Shown: positions 51,141 through 59,758, counted from the first letter of the stretch. The stretch: DNA of 64,000 bases from Catellatospora sp. IY07-71 (GCF_018326265.1 NZ_AP023360.1:6631001-6695000), one strand, 5' to 3'. The notes: generated from the sequence alone by a model not told the origin. Numbers and translations: made by a program.

Positions 51141-51377
51141 ATGCGCAGAGTCAAAATGGCGATCGCAGCGGCGGCCCTGGTGGGTGCCACCGTGTTCGTC
51201 GGAGCCACGCCGGCGCACGCGACACCCAGCCTTCGCGGCGTCGTCTACGACTACTCGGAGTGCGTCCGGATCGGCAACTACGGCATCCAGAACTACGGCT
51301 GGACCGGCCCGCTCCAGTGCGTCTGGTACCCGACCGGCAGCAGCTACCCCTCGGGCTACTGGTTCATCTACGCCTGA
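51141..51377 (+). CDS. Small secreted protein of unknown function
   Basis: A 78-residue precursor. Signal peptide about 1-27 (VKMAIAAAALVGATVFVGAT, AHA cleavage), leaving a mature peptide of about 51 residues with two Cys (YSECVRI and PLQCVWYP), probably disulfide-bonded, and many Tyr, Trp and Gly residues. ATG at 51141 follows GGAGGGAAG. I do not recognise the family. Small secreted Cys-pair proteins occur widely in actinomycetes. Confidence 0.75.
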   Translation: MRRVKMAIAAAALVGATVFVGATPAHATPSLRGVVYDYSECVRIGNYGIQNYGWTGPLQCVWYPTGSSYPSGYWFIYA

Positions 51378-51731
51378 TGCGCGGCAATCGGCGAATCTCA
51401 CCGAGGAGCCGGAGGCGACCATGACGGCCTGCCGGCCGTTCGCCGTCGAGCCGCTGGATCACGGCAGAACGGCGAGACAAGCCACGCCGTAGCGTGGCGG
51501 AGACACCCCCGGCCGCCGCAGGTCAAGCCGGCGGCGGCCGGGCAGCCGGACCGGCGATCGCCCGCGCCCTTCAACTTAGTTGAACAAGTGTACGGACGAA
51601 GGATCCTGCCGATCCGGCTCCTGCCCCAAGAAATGCCTGTTCAGGAGGTGAGATCGGCTGAATTCGGGGTGTTGATCGGTCAAGCTCCGGGTACGGCATC
51701 CGCGATAGGGCATACACGGGGGTGGAGAAGT
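51378..51731. promoter_or_regulatory. Intergenic region with TTCAAC-TTA-GTTGAA palindrome
   Basis: The palindrome at 51570-51584 has perfect 6-bp arms of the MarR-operator kind, about 150 nt before the membrane protein gene at 51732. No MarR gene is in the window. The rest of the region holds no gene. Confidence 0.5.
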
Positions 51732-52394
51732 ATGAGCGCCAACTATGAGACAGGGCCCGCTCGCGGCGAGCAGGTCGGTGATGCGCGACCGGCGGAGACC
51801 GTCGAGACGTACCGCGTCGGCGAGCAGCGCGAGATGGTGATCACCCGCGAACACGACCGCTTCGGCGGGATGAAGTTCGGCTCGGCCTTCTTCGGCTGGC
51901 TGACCGCCATGGGTACGGCGGTGCTGCTGACGGCGCTGCTGGCCGCGGCCGGAACGGCGCTCGGGCTCGCGGCCGCGGACAACAGCGTGGTGCAGGACGC
52001 CACGACCGCGGTCACCGACACCGCCGCGTCGATCGGGATAGCCGGGATCGTCGCACTGCTGGTGATCTTGTTCGTGTCGTACTTCTGCGGAGGCTATGTG
52101 GCCGGCCGGATGGCCCGCTTCGACGGCACGAAGCAGGGCGTCGCGGTGTGGCTGTGGTCGGTCCTGATCGCGGTCGTGGTGGCGGTGGCCGGGGCGGTCC
52201 TGGGAGACCAGTACGACGTCCTGTCGCGGCTCAACGGTTTCCCGCGGCTGCCGGTCAACGAGGGCGATCTCACCGCTGCCGGAATCGTGACGGCGGTCGT
52301 GCTGGCGGCGGTGGCACTGCTCGGCGCGGTCCTCGGCGGGCGCGCCGGAATGCGCTACCACCGCCGGATCGACCAGGCCGGGCTCAGCCGCTGA
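51732..52394 (+). CDS. Four-TM membrane protein (unknown function)
   Basis: A 220-residue protein with a hydrophilic N-terminus (about 1-48) and four membrane segments: FGWLTAMGTAVLLTALLAAA, AGIVALLVILFVSYFCGGYV, VWLWSVLIAVVVAVAGAVLG and AGIVTAVVLAAVALLGAVLG. The GGYVAGRMARFDG loop after TM2 is characteristic of a TIGR04086-like or general stress-type membrane family. ATG at 51732 follows GGTGGAGAAG. Role unknown; similar genes often sit near stress functions. Confidence 0.82.
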   Translation: MSANYETGPARGEQVGDARPAETVETYRVGEQREMVITREHDRFGGMKFGSAFFGWLTAMGTAVLLTALLAAAGTALGLAAADNSVVQDATTAVTDTAASIGIAGIVALLVILFVSYFCGGYVAGRMARFDGTKQGVAVWLWSVLIAVVVAVAGAVLGDQYDVLSRLNGFPRLPVNEGDLTAAGIVTAVVLAAVALLGAVLGGRAGMRYHRRIDQAGLSR

Positions 52395-52423
52395 CCGAGC
52401 GGATGGCAGTTGCCGCCTTCCAT

Positions 52424-52453
52424 GTGATGGGCCCGCCCGGGCGGGCCCATCAC
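52424..52453. terminator. 30-bp perfect palindrome (terminator or cruciform)
   Basis: GTGATGGGCCCGCCC (52424-52438) is followed directly by its reverse complement (52439-52453). It lies 30 nt after the membrane-protein stop, so termination is the likely role. Confidence 0.7.
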
Positions 52454-52492
52454 AGTGCGGCGGCAGTGGCCGGGTGGCATTACCGTGCGGAC

Positions 52493-52660
52493 ATGGAACT
52501 TCTGATCTGGGTCCTGGCCGTCGCAGCGCTGCTGGTCGCACTCACGCTTTTCGTCGTGGCGCGACGCAGCCACAGCCGCAGCACCCTCGACCCGTCACAG
52601 GACGTCTACACCGGCCCGTCCCGCGGCGCCGAGATACACAAGCCAGGCCACATGCCATGA
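52493..52660 (+). CDS. Small single-TM protein
   Basis: A 55-residue frame beginning MELLIWVLAVAALLVALTLF, one clear membrane segment followed by a charged tail (RRSHSRSTLDPSQ). It fits a small membrane protein of the kind often missed, but no good ribosome site precedes the ATG, and it starts 40 nt after the strong palindrome. Expression is uncertain. Confidence 0.45.
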   Translation: MELLIWVLAVAALLVALTLFVVARRSHSRSTLDPSQDVYTGPSRGAEIHKPGHMP

Positions 52661-52725
52661 CGTCCAGCAGGATCAGGCGACCTGCACCCGTGCCGCGCGC
52701 GTCGTGAGCATCGCCGAACGCCCTG

Positions 52726-52753
52726 ACGTCCTGTGACCGATGGCACAGGACGT
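52726..52753. promoter_or_regulatory. Dyad ACGTCCTGTG-n8-CACAGGACGT
   Basis: Perfect 10-bp arms (52726-52735 and 52744-52753), 68 nt upstream of the oxidoreductase gene. It may be an operator or part of the promoter read by the adjacent sigma factor. Confidence 0.55.
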
Positions 52754-52820
52754 TCCTGTCAGCAATCGGGGCGCTGTCCCGCTCAATTCCCGAGCGAACG
52801 CGAACCGACAGGAGCAAGGC

Positions 52821-54020
52821 ATGAAGCACCGCATCGTCGTCCTCGGCGCCGGCTATGCCGGGGCCTACGCGGCAGGAAACCTGGCGCGACGGCTGTCCCC
52901 TGCGGACACCGAGATCACCGTCGTGAACGCCGAGCCCGACTTCGTCCAGCGGCTGAGGCTGCACCAGCTGGCGGCCGGCCAGGAAATCGCGGCCCCCAAG
53001 CTCGCCGACGTGTTCAAGGGCACCGGCATCCGGTTGCACCTGGCCCGTGTCGCCGCCATCGACCTCGAACGCCAGGCCGTCGCCACGGCCGACGGCGGCA
53101 GCGAGATCGGCTACGACACCCTGCTCTACACGCTCGGCAGCGCCGTCGCCGGCCACGGCGTTTCCGGCGTCGCCGAGCATGCCTTCCACGTCACCAGCCG
53201 TCCGGCGGCGCTGCGGCTGCGGGCGCGCCTGGACGCCCTGGACAGGCAAGGTGAGGGCGGCCGTGTGCTGGTCGTCGGGGACGGGCTGACCGGCATCGAG
53301 ACGGCGACCGAGCTCGCCGAGTCCCGGCCCGGCCTGTCGGTGACGCTGGTCGCCCGCGGCGAGCTGGGCGCCCGGCTCAGTGCCGGGGCCCGCCTGCACC
53401 TGCGGCGGGCCTGCGATCGGCTGGGCATCACCGTCGTCGAGCACACCGGCGTCGATGCCGTCGAAGCAACGCGGGTGCTGTGCGCCGACGGCACGACGCT
53501 GGCCTCAGACGCGACCGTGTGGACCGCCGGGTTCGCGATCCACCCCATCGCCGCAGCCAGCGGGCTCGAAGTCACCGAGAACGGCCAGATCGTCGTCGAC
53601 CGTACTATGCGGTCGCTGTCGCACCCCAGCGTCTACGCCGCCGGCGACAGCGTCCACGCCGTCGGTGACAACGGCAGGCCGCTGCCGATGTCGTGCGCTT
53701 CGGCCGGCTACACCGGCCGGCAGGCCATGAAAGCGATCGTAGGACGCCTGACCGGCCGCAAGATCGCGAACGTCAAGCTGGACTACGTGGGCAACCACAT
53801 CAGCCTCGGGCGGCACGACGGCATCCTGCAGCCGGTCGACGGCCGAGGACGGGCAAAGGCGAACTACCTGGCCGGCCGGAACGCCGCACGGGTCAAGGCC
53901 GGCATCGTGCAGCTGTCACTGTGGACCACCTCCCATCCGACCTTCGGCCTGCCCAAGCGCCGACGCGACCTCGCCCCCGCGCAGCAGGCGTTCGCCGTGG
54001 ACCGTCGCGCGGCCGCGTAG
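52821..54020 (+). CDS. FAD/NAD(P)-dependent oxidoreductase (NDH-2-like)
   Basis: A 399-residue pyridine-nucleotide-disulfide oxidoreductase-fold protein. FAD-binding GxGxxG is in VVLGAGYAGAYAAGNLA at the N-terminus, the NAD(P) Rossmann motif in VLVVGDGLTGIETATEL (about 155-171), and the FAD-binding Asp in VYAAGDSVH near 285. It lacks the CxxxxC redox disulfide, which fits type II NADH dehydrogenase-like enzymes. ATG at 52821 follows CAGGAGCAAGG. It is 1 nt upstream of an ECF41/SigJ-like sigma gene; ECF41 genes are typically beside an oxidoreductase, decarboxylase or epimerase partner. Confidence 0.9.
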   Translation: MKHRIVVLGAGYAGAYAAGNLARRLSPADTEITVVNAEPDFVQRLRLHQLAAGQEIAAPKLADVFKGTGIRLHLARVAAIDLERQAVATADGGSEIGYDTLLYTLGSAVAGHGVSGVAEHAFHVTSRPAALRLRARLDALDRQGEGGRVLVVGDGLTGIETATELAESRPGLSVTLVARGELGARLSAGARLHLRRACDRLGITVVEHTGVDAVEATRVLCADGTTLASDATVWTAGFAIHPIAAASGLEVTENGQIVVDRTMRSLSHPSVYAAGDSVHAVGDNGRPLPMSCASAGYTGRQAMKAIVGRLTGRKIANVKLDYVGNHISLGRHDGILQPVDGRGRAKANYLAGRNAARVKAGIVQLSLWTTSHPTFGLPKRRRDLAPAQQAFAVDRRAAA

Positions 54021-54021
54021 G

Positions 54022-54984
54022 GTGCCTCGCGTGGACGGCACCACCGCTGATCGCTTCGACGTCAGCCGCTTCGAGGCCAGCCGCGACCGGCTGGCCTCGC
54101 TGGCGTACCGGCTGCTGGGCTCCGCCGCCGACGCCGAAGACGCCGTGCAGGACGCCTTCCTGCGCTGGCAGGCCGCCGACCGGCGGCGGATCACCGTGCC
54201 CGAGGCCTGGTTGACCAAGGTCACCACCAACCTGTGCCTGGACCGGCTCCGCTCGGCGCAAGCCCGCCGAGAACGCAGCGCGAGCGCCTGGCTGCCCGAA
54301 CTGCTGCTCGACGGCGATCCGATGCTCGGCCCGGCCGACACCGCCGAGCAGCGCGAGTCCGTATCCCTGGCCATGCTGATTCTCATGGAGCGCCTGTCCC
54401 CGCCGGAGCGGGCCGTCTACCTGCTGCACGAGGTGTTCTCCTACAGCCATACCGAGACCGCCGAGATCCTCGACATCACCGAGTCCGCGAGTCAGCAGCA
54501 TCTGCACCGGGCCCGGCGCCGCATCTCCACCGAGCGCCGCCGGAGCGGCGACGTCGACCCGGTGGCCGCGCGCAGAGTCGTCGAAGAGTTCCTCGCCGCC
54601 GCGTCCTCGGGCCGCACCGACCGCCTGGTGGCGCTGCTCACCGACGACGCGACCGCGATCTCCGACGGCGCGGGCCTGGTCGAGACGTTGCTGCGCCACG
54701 ACACCGCGCCGCGCATCGCCGCCGTCGCGCGGGCCGGCTTCAAGCCGACCCCCGCGAAGCGGCGGCTGGCCGGCGGCACACCCGCCGTCCACTACGCGGC
54801 CGTCAACGGCGGACCCGCCGTGCTGTTCGTGCTGGGCGACCGCGTGGTCGGCGCCGTCACGTTCGAGGTCACCCACGGCAGGATCGCAACCGTGCTCGGC
54901 ATTGCCGCGCCCACCCGCCTCGCCCGCCTCACCGAAGCCTGGCGGCGGCACGAACCGGATCCGCCGCTCGTCCCTCAGTGGTGA
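54022..54984 (+). CDS. ECF41/SigJ-like RNA polymerase sigma factor
   Basis: A 320-residue sigma factor. Region 2 (about 15-85: LASLAYRLLGSAADAEDAVQDAFLRW) and region 4 (about 115-175: RLSPPERAVYLLHEVFSYSHTETAEILDITESASQQHLHRARR) are followed by a SnoaL-like C-terminal extension (about 185-300) that in this group replaces a separate anti-sigma factor and tunes activity. GTG at 54022 begins 1 nt after the oxidoreductase stop. Target promoters probably include that of the oxidoreductase (family knowledge; not shown here). Confidence 0.92.
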   Translation: MPRVDGTTADRFDVSRFEASRDRLASLAYRLLGSAADAEDAVQDAFLRWQAADRRRITVPEAWLTKVTTNLCLDRLRSAQARRERSASAWLPELLLDGDPMLGPADTAEQRESVSLAMLILMERLSPPERAVYLLHEVFSYSHTETAEILDITESASQQHLHRARRRISTERRRSGDVDPVAARRVVEEFLAAASSGRTDRLVALLTDDATAISDGAGLVETLLRHDTAPRIAAVARAGFKPTPAKRRLAGGTPAVHYAAVNGGPAVLFVLGDRVVGAVTFEVTHGRIATVLGIAAPTRLARLTEAWRRHEPDPPLVPQW

Positions 54985-55194
54985 CCCGGCCCCGACAGCG
55001 GGCCGGGCACAGCATCAGGCACGGTGGCTCCCAGCGTCAGCGGGGCCTGTGCGGTGAGCGGTGGAGACCGCCCGGGCCGGTGACGCTCGCTCGCAATGCG
55101 GCGGGTATGCGCTACGGTATGGGCCGGTGTGCCGGGAAGTCTGGTCGGCGAGCAAGTCCCCTCGTCGTCCTCGACCAGACAGCGGAGCCACCTC

Positions 55195-56169
55195 ATGCCC
55201 CTGCAGATCCTGCTCTCCGTCGCAGGCCTCGTGCTGCTGACCTTCGCCGCCGACCACCTGGTGCTCGGCTCGTCACGCCTGGCCACGCGGATGCGCATCA
55301 GCCCGGTCGTCGTCGGCGTCGTCGTCATCGGCCTGGGCACCAGCGCGCCGGAGTTCCTGGTGTCCGCGCTGGCCGCGGCACGCGGCGACACCGGAATCGC
55401 GGTCGGCAACATCGTCGGGTCCAACATCCTGAACCTGACCCTGATCCTCGGTATCGCCGCGCTGATCACGCCGTTCGCGGTCGACTCGACCGTGGTCCGG
55501 CGCGAGGTCCCGCTCGCCGTCGGGTCGGTGCTGGTGTTCGCAGTGCTGGCCTACGCCGGCCTGTCGCCGCTGACCGCGCTGCTGCTGGCCGTCTGCGCCG
55601 CCGCGGCGCTGTTCGTCCTCGTCCGGTGGGCCAGGGGCGGCGGCAACCAGGAACTGACCGCCGAAGTCGCCGAGTTCGAGACCGAAGGCGGAGCCGTGGT
55701 CGTCGCACCGGCCAAGCAGGCCCCGACCTGGTTCGAGCCGGTGCGCACCGTACTGGGCCTGGCCGGTGTACTCGGCGGGGCGCAGCTGCTGGTCGCCAAC
55801 GCCTCCGCGATCGCCGAGGAGCTCGGCGTCCCACAGATCATCATCGGTTTCACCCTCGTGGCGCTGGGCACGTCGCTGCCGGAGCTGGTCACCACGATCC
55901 AGGCGCAGCGCCGCGGCGAGACCGACCTGGTCGTCGGCAACCTGTTCGGCAGCAACCTGTTCAACAGCCTCGCCGGTGGCGCGTTCATCGGGTTCGCCGC
56001 GGGCATGGACAACGTCGCCCGCGCGTCGGCTGTGCTGCTCACGGCGATGATGTTCACCGCGCTGCTGGCCTGGGCGCTGCTGCGCCGCGGGCTGCGGCTG
56101 ACCCGCGGCGACGGCGCCGTGCTGCTGTCCGTCTACGCGCTGACGCTGCCGCTGCTGCTGACCTACTGA
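55195..56169 (+). CDS. Calcium/sodium antiporter (CaCA family, YrbG-like)
   Basis: A 324-residue membrane protein with about ten membrane segments arranged as two inverted halves. Each half carries the alpha-repeat: GLGTSAPEFLVS plus GNIVGSNILN in the first, ALGTSLPELVTT plus GNLFGSNLFN in the second, holding the ion-binding Glu and Ser residues. A hydrophilic loop (about 150-180) separates the halves. ATG at 55195 follows AGCGGAGCC. Exchanges Ca2+ for Na+ or H+ across the membrane. Confidence 0.93.
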   Translation: MPLQILLSVAGLVLLTFAADHLVLGSSRLATRMRISPVVVGVVVIGLGTSAPEFLVSALAAARGDTGIAVGNIVGSNILNLTLILGIAALITPFAVDSTVVRREVPLAVGSVLVFAVLAYAGLSPLTALLLAVCAAAALFVLVRWARGGGNQELTAEVAEFETEGGAVVVAPAKQAPTWFEPVRTVLGLAGVLGGAQLLVANASAIAEELGVPQIIIGFTLVALGTSLPELVTTIQAQRRGETDLVVGNLFGSNLFNSLAGGAFIGFAAGMDNVARASAVLLTAMMFTALLAWALLRRGLRLTRGDGAVLLSVYALTLPLLLTY

Positions 56170-56264
56170 GCAGCTGCGACGCGGCCACGTTGCCGACATC
56201 CGGCAGCGTGGCCGCGCCGAAGACGGTCGAGTCTCGACCTGGAACCCACGCCGGGAGCAAGCAG

Positions 56265-56444
56265 ATGCTGTGGAGCATGACAGACGACATCGCCGTACGG
56301 GCCGAGGACTTGACCAAGTTCTACGGCACCCGCCGCGGCATCGAAGGCCTCACCCTTGAGGTGCGCACCGGGGAGGTGATGGGATTCCTGGGCCCCAACG
56401 GCGCGCCCGGCTGCCGGGGTGGCCCAACGGAGTCCCACGCCTGA
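56265..56444 (+). pseudogene. ABC transporter ATPase truncated inside the Walker A motif
   Basis: Sixty codons read as the N-terminus of a DrrA/CcmA-type ATP-binding subunit (IAVRAEDLTKFYGTRRGIEG, then EVMGFLGPNGA), but the sequence breaks exactly after GPNGA of GPNGAGKTT and ends 12 codons later in unrelated residues. The rest of the ATPase and any permease are absent. A deletion relic is the simplest reading. Confidence 0.8.
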
Positions 56445-56582
56445 CCGCCGGCCGCCTTCAGCCGGGCGCCGTTCGGCCGGGCAGCGTTTGATCCGGCAGC
56501 GCCACGTTCGATAGGGTCAGGCCAGGAGCGCCGGGAAGTCTGGACGGCATCACATCGCCGACCACAGAAACGGACCCCTCTC

Positions 56583-57026
56583 GTGCGTGCTGCCGATCTT
56601 CTCGTGCCCTGGCCGAGCGTCACCCTGGACACCCCCGCCATCGAGGCCGCCAGGACCCTGGCCGACGCCGACCTGCCCGGCCTGATCGTCGTCAACGGGC
56701 GCGGGGTGCCGTTCGCGGTGCTGCCCGGCACTCAGGTGCTGCGGCTGGCGGTGCCGTCGTACTGCCAGGACGATCCACTGCTGGCTCGGCTGGTCGACGA
56801 GGCCGCGGCCGACGTGTTCATCCGCGAGCTCGGTGAGCGCACGGTGCGGGAGCTGCTGCCGCCGCAGCCGTCGGAGCTGCCTGTGGTGGCGCCCGGCGCG
56901 ACGGCGCTGGAGATCGCGGCGTTGATGGCCCGCACCCGCAGCCCGCTGGTCGCCGTCGTCGACGACGGCCGCCTGCTGGGCGCGGTGACCCTGCACGGGC
57001 TGCTCGACCGGGTGATGCCGGCATGA
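56583..57026 (+). CDS. CBS-domain protein coupled to an anion permease
   Basis: A 147-residue cytoplasmic protein of two CBS motifs (about 5-60 and 90-145; VNGRGVPFAVLPGTQVLR and VDDGRLLGAVTLHGLLDRV), a Bateman module that binds adenine nucleotides. Its stop overlaps the start of the permease gene (ATGA), so it is probably a regulatory subunit sensing energy state. GTG at 56583 has only a weak ribosome site. Confidence 0.88.
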   Translation: MRAADLLVPWPSVTLDTPAIEAARTLADADLPGLIVVNGRGVPFAVLPGTQVLRLAVPSYCQDDPLLARLVDEAAADVFIRELGERTVRELLPPQPSELPVVAPGATALEIAALMARTRSPLVAVVDDGRLLGAVTLHGLLDRVMPA

Positions 57027-58309
57027 CCGTGCAGGCCTGGCTCGCGGTGGCGGTGTTCGCCGTCGCGTACGTGTTCATCGCCACCGAGTGGATCCACCGG
57101 GTCGCCGTCGCGCTCGGCGGCGCGGTGCTGATGTTGCTGATCGGCGCGACCGATGCCGAGCACGCGTTCTTCTCCGAGGAATCGGGCATCGACTGGAACG
57201 TCATCTTCCTGCTGATCGGCATGATGCTGATCGTGGCCGTGCTGCGCCGCACCGGCCTGTTCGAGTACCTCGCGATCTGGGCCGTCAAACGCGCCGGTGG
57301 GCGTCCGTACCCGGTGATGGTCATCCTCGTGGTGATCACCGCGGTCGCGTCGGCCGGTCTGGACAATGTGACCACGGTGCTGCTGGTGGCTCCGGTGACG
57401 CTGTTCGTGTGCGACAAGTTGGGGCTGCCCGCGGCGCCGTTCCTGATCGCCGAGGTGATGGCGTCCAACATCGGCGGCACCGCGACCCTGATCGGCGACC
57501 CACCCAACATCATCATCGCGAGCCGGTCGGGGCTGACGTTCAACGACTTCCTCAATGTCATGGCCCCGATCGTGCTGGTGCTGCTGGTGGTGTTCCTGGG
57601 GCTGTGCCGGTGGCTGTTCCGTGACGCGTTCCGCCACGACAGCGCCAAGGTGGCGTCGGTGATGGCGATGCGTGAGCGCGAAGCGATCCGCGACCCGCGG
57701 CTGCTGACGGTCAGCCTGGTCTTCCTCGCTGCGGTGCTCGGTGCGTTCATGCTGCACTCGGTACTGCATCTGGAGCCGTCGGTCGTCGCGATGGTCGGCG
57801 GGCTGATGCTGCTGGCTGCTTCCCGGCTCGATCCGGACGAGATCGCCAGAGACGTCGAGTGGCACACGTTGATCTTCTTCGCCGGGCTGTTCATCATGGT
57901 GGGCGCGCTGGTGCACACCGGTGTCATCGGTCAGCTGTCGCAGGCGGCGACGCAGGCGGTGGAGGGCAAGCTGTGGGGCGCGACCGTGCTGCTGGTCGGC
58001 GGGTCGGCGGTGCTGTCGGCCATCGTCGACAACATCCCGTACGTCGCGACGATGAGCCCCATCGTCGCCGACCTCGTCCGCGCCGACGGGACGCCACAGG
58101 GCAACGTGCTGTGGTGGGCGCTGGCGCTGGGCGCGGATCTGGGCGGCAACGCCACCGCGATCGGCGCGTCGGCGAACGTCGTCGTGCTCGGCATCGCCGA
58201 ACGGGCCGGCAAGAAGATCACCTTCTGGGAGTTCACGAAGTACGGCCTGATCGTCACCGTGATCACTGTGGCGATCTGTGTGCCTTACCTGTGGCTGCGG
58301 TTCTTTTGA
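57023..58309 (+). CDS. ArsB/SLC13-type anion permease
   Basis: A 428-residue ion transporter with 11-12 membrane segments, including FLLIGMMLIVAVLRRTGLFEYLA, the first re-entrant loop SAGLDNVTTVLLVAPVTLF, ASNIGGTATLIGDPPNIIIA, and the second SAIVDNIPYVATMSP with ADLGGNATAIGASANVV. These are the paired signature loops of the ArsB/NhaD/SLC13 superfamily. The arsenate-reductase fusion just downstream favours arsenite efflux, but citrate, sulfate or silicate-type anions remain possible. Overlaps the CBS gene by 4 nt. Confidence 0.9.
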   Translation: MTVQAWLAVAVFAVAYVFIATEWIHRVAVALGGAVLMLLIGATDAEHAFFSEESGIDWNVIFLLIGMMLIVAVLRRTGLFEYLAIWAVKRAGGRPYPVMVILVVITAVASAGLDNVTTVLLVAPVTLFVCDKLGLPAAPFLIAEVMASNIGGTATLIGDPPNIIIASRSGLTFNDFLNVMAPIVLVLLVVFLGLCRWLFRDAFRHDSAKVASVMAMREREAIRDPRLLTVSLVFLAAVLGAFMLHSVLHLEPSVVAMVGGLMLLAASRLDPDEIARDVEWHTLIFFAGLFIMVGALVHTGVIGQLSQAATQAVEGKLWGATVLLVGGSAVLSAIVDNIPYVATMSPIVADLVRADGTPQGNVLWWALALGADLGGNATAIGASANVVVLGIAERAGKKITFWEFTKYGLIVTVITVAICVPYLWLRFF

Positions 58310-58438
58310 TCGTGGGCTGCGCCGATGCTGTCGCGCGGCCCGCCGTTGATCGATGTTGATCAGGCGCCGGGGTCGGCAGGCCCGCGGCGACGAAGGAGGT
58401 ACTCGATCTCGTTGTCGAGGGCTGCCTCGTCGCGGCTC

Positions 58439-58464
58439 GATACATCAAATGGATTTGATGTATC
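58439..58464. promoter_or_regulatory. Perfect 12-bp inverted repeat, ArsR-type operator
   Basis: GATACATCAAAT (58439-58450) and ATTTGATGTATC (58453-58464) flank GG. It overlaps the 5' end of the ArsR-fusion frame and is typical of ArsR/SmtB operators (ATCAA half-sites). Autoregulation is very likely. Confidence 0.85.
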
Positions 58465-58472
58465 CTGGCGGG

Positions 58473-59225
58473 GTGGTGGTACCTGCTCGAACCCAGACGC
58501 CAGGGTTTCTGCGGGCGGCCGGGCATCCGCTGCGCTGGCAGCTGCTGACCGAGCTCGCCGCCAGCGACCGGCGCGTACATGAGCTGACGACGATGCTCGA
58601 CCAGCCGCAGAACCTGGTCTCCTACCACCTCGCACAGCTGCGCGCCGCAGGCCTCGTCACCGGCCGCCGCAGCAGCGCTGACGGCCGCGACACCTACTAC
58701 CGCCTCGACCTCGCCCTGTGCGCGGCCCAGCTGGCCGCCACCGGCAGCGCCCTGCACCCCGCACTCGGCCTGGTCCGGCCCCCGGCACCGAGCACCCCGG
58801 CGGCCGGGCGAGTGCTGTTCCTGTGCACCGGCAACAGCTCCCGCTCGCAGATGGCAGAGGCACTGCTACGCCGGCGCACGGCCGGATCGGTCGCCGTGTT
58901 CAGCGCCGGCAGCCAGCCCAAACCCGTCCACCCGCACGCGATCGCGGTCATGGCCGCCCACGGCATCGACCTGAGCGCCGCCCAGCCCAAACACCTCGAC
59001 GTCTTCGCCGGCACACAGTTCGACCACGTCATCACCGTGTGCGACCGGCTACGCGAAACCTGCCCGCAATTGCCCGCCCGGCGCACCGCCCACTGGAGCA
59101 TCCCCGACCCGGCCCGCGACCCTGACGGCTACCCCGCGTTCGAACGCGTCGCCGCCGAACTCGCCGAACGCGTGGGCTTCCTGATCCACGCCCTGACCGA
59201 ACCGCAGCCACCGGAGGGAAAATGA
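58473..59225 (+). CDS. ArsR regulator - arsenate reductase (LMW phosphatase fold) fusion
   Basis: About 250 residues. The N-terminal ArsR winged helix (about 5-75: FLRAAGHPLRWQLLTELAAS, NLVSYHLAQLRAAGLV) is joined to a low-molecular-weight phosphatase/ArsC domain (about 112-240) with the P-loop FLCTGNSSRSQMAE, containing the CX5R nucleophile Cys and Arg, and the general-acid Asp in IPDPARDP. The protein could both sense arsenic and reduce arsenate. The GTG at 58473 is chosen because the operator ends at 58464; ATG 58449 or 58458 inside the operator are possible. Its stop overlaps the VOC gene. Confidence 0.88.
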   Translation: MVVPARTQTPGFLRAAGHPLRWQLLTELAASDRRVHELTTMLDQPQNLVSYHLAQLRAAGLVTGRRSSADGRDTYYRLDLALCAAQLAATGSALHPALGLVRPPAPSTPAAGRVLFLCTGNSSRSQMAEALLRRRTAGSVAVFSAGSQPKPVHPHAIAVMAAHGIDLSAAQPKHLDVFAGTQFDHVITVCDRLRETCPQLPARRTAHWSIPDPARDPDGYPAFERVAAELAERVGFLIHALTEPQPPEGK

Positions 59226-59614
59226 ACAGCCACGACGACTCCACCGTGCACGTCCGCTACCTCGTCGACGACGTACCGGCCGCAGTCGACTTCTACACCA
59301 CCCACCTCGGCTTCACCCTCGGCACGCACTTTCCGCCCGCGTTCGCCGACGTCCGGCGCGGCAACCTGCGCCTGCTGCTGTCCGGGCCGCAGAGCTCGGC
59401 CGGGCGCCCCATGCCCGACGGGCGCACACCACAACCCGGCGGCTGGAACCGCATCCACCTCATCGTCGACGACATCGACGCCGAAGCCGCGCGGCTGCGC
59501 GCCGCCGGCGTCCGCTTCCGCAACGAGATCATCTCCGGGCCCGGCGGCCGCCAGACCGTATTCGACGACCCCGCCGGAAACCCCATCGAGCTGTTCCAAC
59601 CAGCCCAGCACTAA
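59222..59614 (+). CDS. VOC-family (glyoxalase/bleomycin-resistance fold) protein
   Basis: A 130-residue single VOC module pair: VHVRYLVDDVPAAVDFYTTHLGF at the start, WNRIHLIVDDIDAEAARLRAAG in the middle and VFDDPAGNPIELFQP at the end, giving the usual His/Glu metal ligands. Overlaps the ArsR-ArsC fusion by 4 nt, so it belongs to the arsenic-type operon. It might be a C-As lyase-like or resistance protein, though the Cys-rich motif of ArsI was not seen; function is uncertain. Confidence 0.85.
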   Translation: MNSHDDSTVHVRYLVDDVPAAVDFYTTHLGFTLGTHFPPAFADVRRGNLRLLLSGPQSSAGRPMPDGRTPQPGGWNRIHLIVDDIDAEAARLRAAGVRFRNEIISGPGGRQTVFDDPAGNPIELFQPAQH

Positions 59615-59758
59615 GCCCGGCCGAGCTCCGGCACCACGCACCACGGCACACCTGGTACATCGCCGCCGGGGCCGCCATCGGTATCGCCCACCTGCTTCTG
59701 TGACCGGCACCGGTCCTGACGGCGGGGTTGGCGTAGCCGGCCGAACCTGCCGTGCCGG

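Noticed and set aside
59615-59701. Hydrophobic stretch HTWYIAAGAAIGIAHLLL ending at a stop
   Set aside because: No start codon or ribosome site in frame; at most a gene scrap.
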